Source: Pseudomonadota bacterium
Lineage (GTDB): Bacteria > Pseudomonadota > Gammaproteobacteria > Steroidobacterales > Steroidobacteraceae
Reading direction: 5' to 3'
Length of the DNA stretch: 64,000 bases
Assembly (NCBI GenBank): GCA_023423065.1
Contig: JAFAGC010000015.1
Coordinates: 1 to 64,000 of the forward strand
Part shown: positions 36,624-44,921 of the stretch, in pieces
Layout: each line of letters opens with the position of its first letter
Position numbering within the stretch: the stretch's first letter is position 1
The notes under the pieces: model-generated
Database searches by the model: none
What the model was told of the DNA's origin: nothing
What the model saw: the letters and a program-made list of their open reading frames with translations, nothing else
Position numbers and translations under genes: made by a program

Positions 36624-38375
36624 TCAGGCGAGGTGGGCGAGCGCCACCAGCAATGCAATGAACAACAGCGCCGAGATGCCCTGCCAGAATCGCAGCGGAT
36701 TGCGCTCGTACAGCGAGGGCCGATCGACCGAATGCGGGACGGCGCGCAGCGATCCATGTTCGAGCTCGAAGGCGAACTCGATGGCGTCGGCGAACCGTTC
36801 GCGCGGATCGAGCGCGATCGCGCGCGCAATCGTGCGCTCGAGCCAGGCGGGAAGATCCGGCGGGTATTTCGTCAGCGAGGTCGACTTGCCGAGTCGCGGC
36901 TGCGCGAACGGTTCGACCTCACCATAGGGATACGCGCCGCCCGCGAACATGCGGTAGACCGTGACGCCGAGCGCGAAGATGTCGGTGCCTTCGCCGGCCG
37001 GCGAAGCGCTGAACAGCTCCGGCGCCATGTAGCTGCGCGTGCCGGGGACCTCGTGTGTCAGCGCATCCTCGAACTGCCGCAGCCGCGCGACGCCGAGATC
37101 GATGAGCTTGAGGCCACCGTCCGTCTCGAGCATCACGTTCTCGGGCTTGATGTCGCGGTGGATGATGCCGGCCCGGTGCAAGGCCGCGACCGCCTTCGTC
37201 AGTTTGAGCGCGATATCGAGTCCGGCCGCGAGCGTCACCTGCGGGCGGCGCAGCAGCCGCGCCTCGAGTGTCTCCCCTTCGTAGAACGGCAGCACGCCAT
37301 AAAGACAGGTGCGGCGCTCGGGCGGCGGCTCGAGCGACTCGGTCACGAACGGACTGCGCACGTGACTGGCTATCCACATCTCGCGCAGCAGCGCGGTGCG
37401 CAAGTGGGAGTCGAGACCGGGACGCGACTTCGGAAACTTGAGGACGACCTGTCGATCGCCGCGCAGGTCGTGCGCGCGGAACACGCGCATGTACTGGCCG
37501 TCCGCGAGCATCTCGCCGAGCGCGTAGTCGTCTATGACGGCGCCGCTCGTGGGAGGAGTGAGCAGCGGCTGCTCCGCGGCCGCGAGCTCGAGGTCGCCGA
37601 ACTGCGCGGAGGGCAGTGCCAGAATATCGAGCACGAGCGCGGTCGCGTTGTCCGATTCGGTGCTGACGACGGCGCGTTCGACGAGCTCGCGCGCGGTCTC
37701 CTGCGGCGCGGCTCTCCTGGCCAGCAATCTGTGGATCTCGCGATTCGAAAGCGCACCGTGTACGCCGTCGCTGCAGATGAGGTAACGATCGTGCAGGTGC
37801 GCGGATTCCTTGAAATGATCGACGCGCAGGCTGTCGAGTGCGCCCACCGCCCGCGTCAGGGCGTGGGTGGTCCCGGGCGCGCCCAGCGTGTGGTCGGTGG
37901 TGAGGGACTGCAGCTCGTTGTCGCGCAGTCGGTAGATGCGCGAATCCCCAACATGGACCAGATGGGTGGTCCTCCCGCACAGGACCAGTGCACTCAAAGT
38001 GCAGGCCATGCCGTTGAGTTCGGGGTCCGATCGGCCCAGCGTATGGATCCACCGATTGACGGAATTCGCGGCCAGCGCGCCGATGCGCGCCACTCCCAGC
38101 GTGGGCGGCAATCCCAGGCAAGCCTCGATGAAGCCCCGCACGGCCATTTCCGCCGCCGTGCGCCCACCCTTGGCGCCTCCCATTCCGTCGGCCAGCGCGG
38201 CCACGAGGCCGATAGTTAGCTCGCGTCGCGGCGGGCCGACATAACACGCCGCGTAATCCTCGTTTTCCGAACGTCCACCCTGGTGCGTCGCGTAGCCCAC
38301 CCCGACGTGCAACCCACCCGCGCCGGTGCCTGGCACGGAATTTCCGGGAAAAGCGCCGTGGTCCGCTACTTGCAT
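36624..38375 (-). CDS. PP2C phosphatase-Ser/Thr kinase fusion
   Basis: 583 residues from the ATG at 38375. Residues ~20-250 are a PP2C phosphatase (SENEDYAA, ADGMGGAKGG, HVGDSRIYRL and the later DNATALVLD motif). Residues ~280-540 are a Hanks-type kinase with VVLKFPKS, HRDIKPENVML, KLIDLGVA and TRSYMAPEL; its glycine loop is weak. A C-terminal membrane helix (ISALLFIALLVALAHLA) anchors it with the catalytic parts in the cytosol. Bifunctional proteins of this type sit in nitrate assimilation loci of pseudomonads beside the transporter and nirB. It may control uptake, but the target is unknown. Confidence 0.92.
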   Translation of the reverse strand: MQVADHGAFPGNSVPGTGAGGLHVGVGYATHQGGRSENEDYAACYVGPPRRELTIGLVAALADGMGGAKGGRTAAEMAVRGFIEACLGLPPTLGVARIGALAANSVNRWIHTLGRSDPELNGMACTLSALVLCGRTTHLVHVGDSRIYRLRDNELQSLTTDHTLGAPGTTHALTRAVGALDSLRVDHFKESAHLHDRYLICSDGVHGALSNREIHRLLARRAAPQETARELVERAVVSTESDNATALVLDILALPSAQFGDLELAAAEQPLLTPPTSGAVIDDYALGEMLADGQYMRVFRAHDLRGDRQVVLKFPKSRPGLDSHLRTALLREMWIASHVRSPFVTESLEPPPERRTCLYGVLPFYEGETLEARLLRRPQVTLAAGLDIALKLTKAVAALHRAGIIHRDIKPENVMLETDGGLKLIDLGVARLRQFEDALTHEVPGTRSYMAPELFSASPAGEGTDIFALGVTVYRMFAGGAYPYGEVEPFAQPRLGKSTSLTKYPPDLPAWLERTIARAIALDPRERFADAIEFAFELEHGSLRAVPHSVDRPSLYERNPLRFWQGISALLFIALLVALAHLA

Positions 38376-38412
38376 GTTATCCGGGACTTGAATCGCATCG
38401 ACGAGGGGTGAC

Positions 38413-39627
38413 GTGGTCAATCGGGAGTTCCTGAAAGCGGGACATCTTCCCACTTTGCTGTCTGCCTTCTTCTACTTTGACATGAGTTTCATGGTCTGGG
38501 TGTTGCTCGGCGCGCTCGCCGTGCAGATGTCCGCCGATCTCGGACTCAACGCGGCGCAAAAGGGCTTCATGGTGGCCCTGCCCGTGCTGGCCGGCGCGTT
38601 GCTGCGCGTCGTCTTCGGCATCCTCGTCGACAAACTACGTCCGCGCCGCGCCGGCATCATCGCGCAGGTCATCGTCATCGCGGGATTGTCGCTCGTGTGG
38701 CTGATCGGGATCGAAAGCTATACCGGTACGCTCACGCTCGGGCTCATCCTCGGCGTCGCGGGCGCGTCGTTCGCCGTCGCGCTGCCGCTGGCTTCGCGGT
38801 GGTATCCGCCGCAGTACCAGGGCATCGCGCTCGGCATCGCGGGCGCGGGCAATTCAGGCACGGTGTTCGCATCGCTGTTCGCGCCCGGACTCGCGGTGCT
38901 GGTCGGATGGAACAACGTGCTCGGCCTCGCCGTGATTCCGCTCGCCGTCGCGTTCGTCGTCTATCTTTTCGCCGCGAAGGACAGCCCCACGACTCCGCCG
39001 CCCAAGAAATTCCGCGAATACCTCGCGGTGTTGCGCATGAGCGACGCGTGGTGGTTCATGTTTTTCTACGCCGTGACGTTCGGCGGGTTCGTCGGTCTCG
39101 CCTCGTCGCTGGCCATCTACTTCAACACGGACTACGGCCTCGATGCGGTCAAGGCCGGATACTTCACGGCCGGCTGCGTGTTCGTCGGATCGCTGGTGCG
39201 TCCGATCGGCGGCGCGCTCGCCGATCGCATCGGCGGTATCAAGACGCTGAGCCTCATGTACTTCCTCGCGGCGCTCGCCCTGATCGCCGTGAGCTTCCGG
39301 CCGACGAGTGTCTACGCGGCGCTCGCGCTGTTCGCGGGCGGCATGCTCGCGTTCGGCATGGGCAACGGTTCGGTGTTCCAGCTGGTGCCGCAGCGCTTCC
39401 GGCACGAGATCGGCGTGATGACCGGCCTCGTCGGCATGACCGGCGGGGTCGGCGGGTTCTTTCTCGCGTCGAGCCTCGGCTTGTCGAAGCAGCTCACGGG
39501 CCACTACCAGGCGGGGCTTCTCATGTTCGCGTCGCTCGCGCTGCTGGCGCTGATCGGGCTCACGAGCATCAAGCACCGCTGGCGCACGACCTGGGGCGCT
39601 GTCGGCATCGCGGGCGCGCGCATCTAA
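38413..39627 (+). CDS. MFS nitrate/nitrite transporter (NarK/NasA type)
   Basis: 404 residues from a GTG at 38413. Twelve hydrophobic helices. Nitrate-porter features include DMSFMVWVLLGALAVQMSADLGL in helix 1, RVVFGILVDKLRPRRAG after helix 2 and the Gly-rich nitrate signature GAGNSGTVFASLFAP. A second such stretch, AFGMGNGSVFQLVPQRF, lies in the second half. It imports nitrate for assimilation across the inner membrane. It is divergent from the kinase/phosphatase; the HemD-like gene begins just after its stop and is probably co-transcribed. Confidence 0.92.
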   Translation: MVNREFLKAGHLPTLLSAFFYFDMSFMVWVLLGALAVQMSADLGLNAAQKGFMVALPVLAGALLRVVFGILVDKLRPRRAGIIAQVIVIAGLSLVWLIGIESYTGTLTLGLILGVAGASFAVALPLASRWYPPQYQGIALGIAGAGNSGTVFASLFAPGLAVLVGWNNVLGLAVIPLAVAFVVYLFAAKDSPTTPPPKKFREYLAVLRMSDAWWFMFFYAVTFGGFVGLASSLAIYFNTDYGLDAVKAGYFTAGCVFVGSLVRPIGGALADRIGGIKTLSLMYFLAALALIAVSFRPTSVYAALALFAGGMLAFGMGNGSVFQLVPQRFRHEIGVMTGLVGMTGGVGGFFLASSLGLSKQLTGHYQAGLLMFASLALLALIGLTSIKHRWRTTWGAVGIAGARI

Positions 39628-39634
39628 TGTGACA

Positions 39635-40507
39635 ATGGGCTCACCACCCATGAATCGTCCGACACAGATCGATTGGAACCTGAAGGGCAAGCGCATCGCC
39701 GTACCGGAGATGCGCGAGCTCGAAGTATTCAGCGGATTGCTCGAACGGCGCGGCGCCGAGGTGCTGCGCTGCCCGCTCGTGTCCATCTACGACACGCCGC
39801 ACAGCGCGGCGGTGCTCGCGTTCGCGGTGCGGATCGCCGACGGCGGATTCGACGACTTCATCCTGATCACGGGCGAGGGGCTGACGCGCATCCTCTCGTG
39901 CATCAACAAGCACGATCCGGCGTTGCAGGAGCGGTTTCTCGCGGGCCTCGCCAAGACGCGCACGATCACGCGTGGACCGAAGCCCGCTCGCGTGTTGCGG
40001 CAACTCGGGCTCAAGCCGGTCATCGAAGCGACGGCGCCGACGACCGAGGGCGTGATCGCGGCGCTGAGGCCGCTCGATCTCGCGGGCCGCAAGGTGGCCG
40101 TGCAGCTCTACGGCAACGATCCGAACATTCCACTCACCACGTTCCTGCGGGAGCGCGGCGCCGAGGTCACGACCGTCGCGCCGTATGTCTACGGCAATGC
40201 CGCGGACGATGCGACGGTGAAGTCACTGCTCGAGCGCATGGCGAACGGCGAAGTGGATGCGATCGCGTTCACGAGCAAGCTGCAGATCGAGCGGCTCGTG
40301 ACGCAACAGCCGGCTCAGCTCGTGAAGCGCGCCCTGGCGCGCACGAAGATCGCGGCGGTGGGACCCATCGTCGCCGAAGCGATCCGCACCGCGGGCTTCG
40401 AAGTCGCCTCGAGCCCCGAACATTCGTGGTTCATGAAGCCGCTGGTCGTCGCCCTCAGCGAGACGCTGCAGGCGAAGAAAGACAAGGATCTGTCCGGCCT
40501 CGCTTAA
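39635..40507 (+). CDS. HemD-like uroporphyrinogen-III synthase
   Basis: 290 residues from the ATG at 39635; a GTG at 39629 and an ATG at 39650 are also possible. It matches the HemD fold: GKRIAVPEMRELEVFSGLLERRGAEV at the start, LAGRKVAVQLYGNDPN at the domain switch, DAIAFTSKLQIERL and VGPIVAEAIRTAGFEV. HemD closes hydroxymethylbilane to uroporphyrinogen III, the precursor of siroheme. Its location directly after the nitrate transporter supports supply of siroheme to nitrite reductase. Its stop codon is the TAA that opens a palindromic repeat. Confidence 0.85.
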   Translation: MGSPPMNRPTQIDWNLKGKRIAVPEMRELEVFSGLLERRGAEVLRCPLVSIYDTPHSAAVLAFAVRIADGGFDDFILITGEGLTRILSCINKHDPALQERFLAGLAKTRTITRGPKPARVLRQLGLKPVIEATAPTTEGVIAALRPLDLAGRKVAVQLYGNDPNIPLTTFLRERGAEVTTVAPYVYGNAADDATVKSLLERMANGEVDAIAFTSKLQIERLVTQQPAQLVKRALARTKIAAVGPIVAEAIRTAGFEVASSPEHSWFMKPLVVALSETLQAKKDKDLSGLA

Positions 40508-40616
40508 TGGGGACATTCCCTGTTTCCTAGCAAACGGGGACAGGCCTCACTCGCAGTCGCCGCGCGACGGATCAGGTCTGTCCCAATTTGCCAGGAAATG
40601 AGGAATGTCCCCATTA
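40505..40616. repeat. GGGGACATTCC palindromic element carrying stop codons at both ends
   Basis: TAATGGGGACATTCC (40505-40519) and GGAATGTCCCCATTA (40602-40616) are perfect inverted ends. The inner parts are also partly mirrored: TTTCCT..CAAACGGGGACAGGCCT against AGGTCTGTCCC..AGGAAA. The outer TAA on each side serves as the stop codon of the convergent HemD-like and cytochrome genes. Another copy is at 44881-44921. Confidence 0.85.
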
Positions 40617-43322
40617 CTTCAGGAAGGCGGCGATGTCGGCTACCTGTTGTGCGGTCAGGCCTAACTGCTCGGCGCCGAGCATCAGCGAACGTCCGAGGCG
40701 CTTGCGCTCCTTGACCATGCTTGCGGGGATCAATTGCGTGACGCCGCCGGTGCTCTGGATGATGAGCGGATTGCCGCCGCTCAACACGAGGCCGTGAATC
40801 TTCCGGCCGTCGACGAGCGTGACTTCCGTCCCGTCGAAGCCATGCGCGATGTCGTTCGAAGGATTGACGATCGCGGTGATCACGACGTCCTTCGTCTGCC
40901 GGCTCGCGAATCCTTCGATCGCGGGTCCGTAGTCCACGCCCTGGCCGTTGATGCGATGGCACATGATGCAGGCGGCCGCCGCGGTGGCGCCGCGTTTGGC
41001 GTCGCCGCGTAGTTTGGCGATCTCCGCGACCGAGGGCAGCGTTCCGGTTTGCGCGGGCGCGGGCACGGTGACTTCATTGACCGCCACGGTATCCGGGTCG
41101 AACAGACCGCGACGCTTCAGCTCGGCATCGACGCCGGCGTCCGCCCAGCGTGAACTCTTGTAGTTGAGCAGCCACCACAATGCCGGGTTCTCGCGCAGAT
41201 CGCGGCCGCCCTGCTGCGCGATGTCGAGCAGCGCCGCCGCCGACTCGTTGGCGGGAATGAAACCGAGCGCCGTGATCGCCTTCGTGCGCTCGCTCGCCGG
41301 CAGCGAAGCCGCCCGGGCGCGCGCTGAGAATGCACTCACGGCCGCCGCCGGGGTGAGGCGCCACACGAGATCCGAATATTTGCGCGGCCACGCGGTGGCA
41401 TCCGCGCCGGGCGCGGAAGACGCGAGCGCGGCATACAAGTCCGCTTCCTTGTTGGTCGCGCCGATGCCCCAGGCTTCGAGATAGCTGCGATCGACGCCGT
41501 CGTACCCGGCGGCCAGCGCCAGCAGGATGTCTCGGGACGCGTCGAACGGCACGTCGCGCTGCGACAGCGCGACTTCACGCCGCACGGCGGGCGAAGGATC
41601 GCGCGCGAGTTTCGCCGCATGTGCCTGCGCGCGGCCGACCTGGCGCAGCGCGCGGTATGCGGTGACACGCAGCATCGCGTCGTTGCCGGCCAGCAATCCT
41701 TCGACCTTTGCGATGCCTTCGGGACCGAGCCGCGGGAGCAGCCACACGGCGCGCGCCCGGATGTACGGATTCTCGTCGTCGAGCAGTTTCGTCACCGCCG
41801 GCAACGCCCCGGCGCCGCGCGCCGCGAGCCCGTCGAACCCGAGTTTGCGCACGTTGACCGCGGTGCTGCGCAGTGCGGTCACCTGCCCTTCGAGCGTCGA
41901 CGCATCGAACTGCGGGATCCGCGGCTCGAAGCCCTTCGGCGCGATGCGGTAGATAGCCCCAGACGTCGTGTCGTCCTTGTCGTCGTGACCGCCGACGCGC
42001 GGATCGAACCAGTCCGCGACGTAGATGGCCCCGTCCGGACCGACCGCGACGTCCGACGGCCGGAAGAAGGTCTGGATCTCCTCGTTGACCTTGCCGCCCT
42101 TGAAATCCGTGCCCGCGAAGGCCTGCGCCTTGTTGCTGGTCAGGAAGTCGAATCGATCGAGCCGGTAACCCGCGCCCTCCGCCTTCGGCAGGTAGCCGAA
42201 GATCGTGTTGCGCGCGGCCTCGGCCGACATCAGCAGCCCGCGATATTTCCTGCCGAGTCCATCGCCTTCGTTGAACACGATGCCGGTCGGCGCGCCGCCG
42301 CCATACACGTCACCCGCGGGAATCACGCCGGGATCGTCCTGGCGCCACTCGGCCGTCGGGATCGATTGCCCGGGCCGGCGGTCCGCGCCCCAGAAGCGCT
42401 TGCCGTCGCGCGAGAACCAGCCGAGGTTGCCGTATTCCATCAGGTAGGTAGTCCGGCAGGCCGGCGGATCGTCGTTGTCGTTGTGGAAGATGTCGCCGAA
42501 GCTCGTGACCGTCTGTTCGTAGCTGTTGCGGAAATTGAAGCCGAGGATCTCGACGCCGGTGCCGTCGGGTTGCATGCGCGCGGAGAAACCGCCCACGTAC
42601 ACGTGACCGTCGTCGCTGCGCGCCCCCGCGTAGGAAGACGGCCGCGGCCCGTACACGGGCTGCGCCCCGCCGTCCGGCACCGGGTCGTAGGCGCTGCCGA
42701 TGCGGAACGTTTTTCCGCCGCGATCCGTGAAGAACGCACCCGCGTTGCCCTGGCTGAAGTACCAGCGACCATCCGGCCCGAACGTCACCGAGTGCAACGC
42801 GTGATCGTGATTGCGGCCGTCGAAACCGGTGAGCAGCACATCGCGCTTGTCCACCGCGGGATCGAACTTGCGGTCGCGGTTCACGTCCGTGTAGACGATG
42901 AGATCGGGCGCGTTCGAGACGATGATCTTGTTGTCGAGCACCGCGATTCCGAGCGGCGCGACCAGCATCGGCTCCTGCACGAACACACTCGATGAATCCG
43001 CGCGGCCGTCGCCGTCGGTGTCTTCGAGGATGACCACGCGATCGCCCTTCGGATCGCGGTCCTTGTGGCGGCGGTAGTTCACACCCTCCGTCACCCAGAT
43101 GCGGCCCTGCGCGTCGATGTCGATGTTGGTGGGGTTCTTCAGCATCGGCGATTGCGCCCACACCGTGACTTCGAGCCCGTCCGGCACCGTGAAGATCTCG
43201 AGCGGCACGATGCGTGGCGCCGGGTCGGCGGGAGTCGCCGGCGGCGTGGCGGCCACGGTCAGGCTGGCCGAAACGGCGGCAAGGACGAGCAACGCGCTCT
43301 TCGCGCGCAGTGAGGTTTTCAT
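40614..43322 (-). CDS. secreted PVC-type heme-binding (CxxCH) dehydrogenase-like protein
   Basis: 902 residues with a signal peptide. Residues ~40-440 form a propeller of the membrane-bound/PVC-type dehydrogenase family (WVTEGVNYRRHKDRD, NHDHALHSVTFGPDGRWYFS, VAVGPDGAIYVADWFDPR). A HEAT-like middle follows. The last ~115 residues are a cytochrome c domain with the heme motif CIMCH. It probably oxidises an organic substrate in the periplasm. It lies ten bases after a Tat-secreted TIM-barrel gene. Its stop is the TAA at the end of a palindromic repeat. Confidence 0.87.
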   Translation of the reverse strand: MKTSLRAKSALLVLAAVSASLTVAATPPATPADPAPRIVPLEIFTVPDGLEVTVWAQSPMLKNPTNIDIDAQGRIWVTEGVNYRRHKDRDPKGDRVVILEDTDGDGRADSSSVFVQEPMLVAPLGIAVLDNKIIVSNAPDLIVYTDVNRDRKFDPAVDKRDVLLTGFDGRNHDHALHSVTFGPDGRWYFSQGNAGAFFTDRGGKTFRIGSAYDPVPDGGAQPVYGPRPSSYAGARSDDGHVYVGGFSARMQPDGTGVEILGFNFRNSYEQTVTSFGDIFHNDNDDPPACRTTYLMEYGNLGWFSRDGKRFWGADRRPGQSIPTAEWRQDDPGVIPAGDVYGGGAPTGIVFNEGDGLGRKYRGLLMSAEAARNTIFGYLPKAEGAGYRLDRFDFLTSNKAQAFAGTDFKGGKVNEEIQTFFRPSDVAVGPDGAIYVADWFDPRVGGHDDKDDTTSGAIYRIAPKGFEPRIPQFDASTLEGQVTALRSTAVNVRKLGFDGLAARGAGALPAVTKLLDDENPYIRARAVWLLPRLGPEGIAKVEGLLAGNDAMLRVTAYRALRQVGRAQAHAAKLARDPSPAVRREVALSQRDVPFDASRDILLALAAGYDGVDRSYLEAWGIGATNKEADLYAALASSAPGADATAWPRKYSDLVWRLTPAAAVSAFSARARAASLPASERTKAITALGFIPANESAAALLDIAQQGGRDLRENPALWWLLNYKSSRWADAGVDAELKRRGLFDPDTVAVNEVTVPAPAQTGTLPSVAEIAKLRGDAKRGATAAAACIMCHRINGQGVDYGPAIEGFASRQTKDVVITAIVNPSNDIAHGFDGTEVTLVDGRKIHGLVLSGGNPLIIQSTGGVTQLIPASMVKERKRLGRSLMLGAEQLGLTAQQVADIAAFLK

Positions 43323-43332
43323 GCGAGGACTC

Positions 43333-44244
43333 CTAGAAACTGTCGGCCGCGACGTACGCGTCGATGAGCGCCTGCTCGCCTTCCTTGCCGGGCCGCGCGT
43401 TACCGTGCTCCATGCCGAAGATGCCGTCGAATCCCTTCGAGCTGATGTGTTTGAAGAGATTGCGGTAGTTCATCTCGCCCGTGCCTGGCTCCTTGCGGCC
43501 CGGGTTGTCGCCTATCTGGAAATACGCGATCTCGCTCCACGCGTGATCGATGTGCGCGATGATGTCGCCCTCATTGCGCTGCATGTGGTACATGTCGTAG
43601 AGGATCTTGCACGCGGGACTATCTACCGCGCGGCATATCGCATACGCCTGGTCCGACGTTCGCAGGAACAGGTCCGGATTGTCGGACAGCGGCTCGAGCA
43701 CCATCGTGAGATCGTGAGGCGCGAGGATTTCCGCGCCGGCGCGCAGCGTGTCGATGACGTGGCCGGTCTGGATGCCGATCGGCAGCTTGCGCTCGAAGTA
43801 GCCGGGCACCACCGTGGCCCAACGCGCGTTCACTCGTTTGGCGACGTCCACCGCCTTGCGGCAGGTCTCGAGAAACTTCTCGCGGAATTCCGGCTTGCCG
43901 GTCGCGAGCGACGTCTTCCAGTTGTCGCCGCCGTCGATGACGAACACGCCCATCGTCATGCCCAGCCGCGCGAGCGTCGCGCCTATCTTCTCCTGCACGT
44001 CGACGGGGCGGCCCATGAGGCCGTTGTCCTCGAGCGCGCGGAATCCCTGAGCCGCCATGAACTCGAGTTGCGCGACGAGGTCGTCGCCCGCGTGCGCCTT
44101 GAACATGCCGAAGTGCGGCGCGTACTTGAGCTTGAACGTGCGCGGCAACCGGGCCTTGCGCGCGAACGCGCCCGGCGATGCGGCCGCCGCGGCGAGTGCG
44201 CCGGCCGCAATGGTTTGTTGCAGGAACTCTCTGCGATCGGTCAC
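43333..44244 (-). CDS. Tat-exported TIM-barrel (hydroxypyruvate isomerase-like) protein
   Basis: 303 residues from a GTG at 44244. The N-terminus TDRREFLQQTIAAGALAAAA is a twin-arginine signal. The remainder is an AP endonuclease family 2/hydroxypyruvate isomerase-like barrel, with metal-ligand candidates in LVLEPLSDNPD-like TMVLEPLSD, KILYDMYHMQRNEG and FGMEHGNA. Such secreted isomerase-like proteins often accompany PVC-type cytochromes and act on sugar derivatives. It forms an operon with the cytochrome gene. Confidence 0.85.
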   Translation of the reverse strand: MTDRREFLQQTIAAGALAAAAASPGAFARKARLPRTFKLKYAPHFGMFKAHAGDDLVAQLEFMAAQGFRALEDNGLMGRPVDVQEKIGATLARLGMTMGVFVIDGGDNWKTSLATGKPEFREKFLETCRKAVDVAKRVNARWATVVPGYFERKLPIGIQTGHVIDTLRAGAEILAPHDLTMVLEPLSDNPDLFLRTSDQAYAICRAVDSPACKILYDMYHMQRNEGDIIAHIDHAWSEIAYFQIGDNPGRKEPGTGEMNYRNLFKHISSKGFDGIFGMEHGNARPGKEGEQALIDAYVAADSF

Positions 44245-44504
44245 GGCGCCCCTCCCCTTTGTTCGCGACGATAACCGCCGCGTGTCGTCAATAAACAGGT
44301 GTGTCCCTGATTTTCATCGGCTCATATGAGTCTGTGTATCGAGCCTGCCGGCCGCGTTCTGGGCGATCCGGACGCGCGAAGATACCCCAATTCGTCTGAT
44401 TTATTCAGCGTCGGCCGGCGCTTCGTCCTACGCGCGATGAATCCAACATTCGGGCACCGAAGGACTTCCGCGCGCTCGAACGGGAATCACCCGAGGAAAC
44501 AGCC
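44245..44504. other. divergent intergenic region with degenerate RAYT repeat
   Basis: 260 bases. At 44284-44313 there is GTCGTCAATAAACAGGTGTG followed by TCCCTGAT, a diverged half of the repeat seen at 17513-17542. A good ribosome binding site (GAGGAAACAGCC) precedes the small acidic protein. No promoter was assigned with confidence. Confidence 0.45.
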
Positions 44505-44858
44505 ATGACCGCCAAACGCAGACCCAATCCCGCGCGCGTACCGGACCAGGACGAGGAAGTCCTCAAGGGGCACGACATCCGTTCGCTCGGCCCCAGTGAC
44601 AGCTCGGATACGGGCGCGGACATGGTCGGCATCCGCGGCACCGACAGCACCAGCGACCGCTTCGGCACGGGCGAGCGTCTCGACGTCGAACAGGACTCGA
44701 ACGATTTCGCGGACGAAGACCTGGCGCCCGACCGCGTCGTCAATGCCGAGGAAGCGGGCCTCGGCGACGGGCTCGACCAGGCGGAAGAAGCGCAATTCGG
44801 CATCACGGACGAGGAGATCGACGCCGTCGTGAGGGGTCAGGGCGCGGAAGACGAGTGA
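44505..44858 (+). CDS. small acidic hydrophilic protein, unknown function
   Basis: 117 residues, rich in D, E, G and S, with no signal peptide or membrane helix. A conserved-looking core is HDIRSLGPSDSSDTGADM; the end is EEIDAVVRGQGAEDE. It is likely disordered in large part. The ribosome binding site is strong, and codon use fits the surrounding genes, so it is probably real. I do not recognise a function. Confidence 0.65.
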   Translation: MTAKRRPNPARVPDQDEEVLKGHDIRSLGPSDSSDTGADMVGIRGTDSTSDRFGTGERLDVEQDSNDFADEDLAPDRVVNAEEAGLGDGLDQAEEAQFGITDEEIDAVVRGQGAEDE

Positions 44859-44880
44859 AAGGGTGCGCCGCGGCCGCCCA

Positions 44881-44921
44881 GGCCTGACCCCTTTTGCTAG
44901 GAAACGAGGAATGTCCCCATT
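44881..44921 (-). repeat. single-arm copy of the GGGGACATTCC element
   Basis: Reading the minus strand gives AATGGGGACATTCC, then TCGTTTCCTAGCAAAAGGGGTC and AGGCCT, the same order as the left arm at 40506-40547. It overlaps the 3' end of the nitrate reductase gene and supplies that gene's last residues and stop. Confidence 0.8.
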
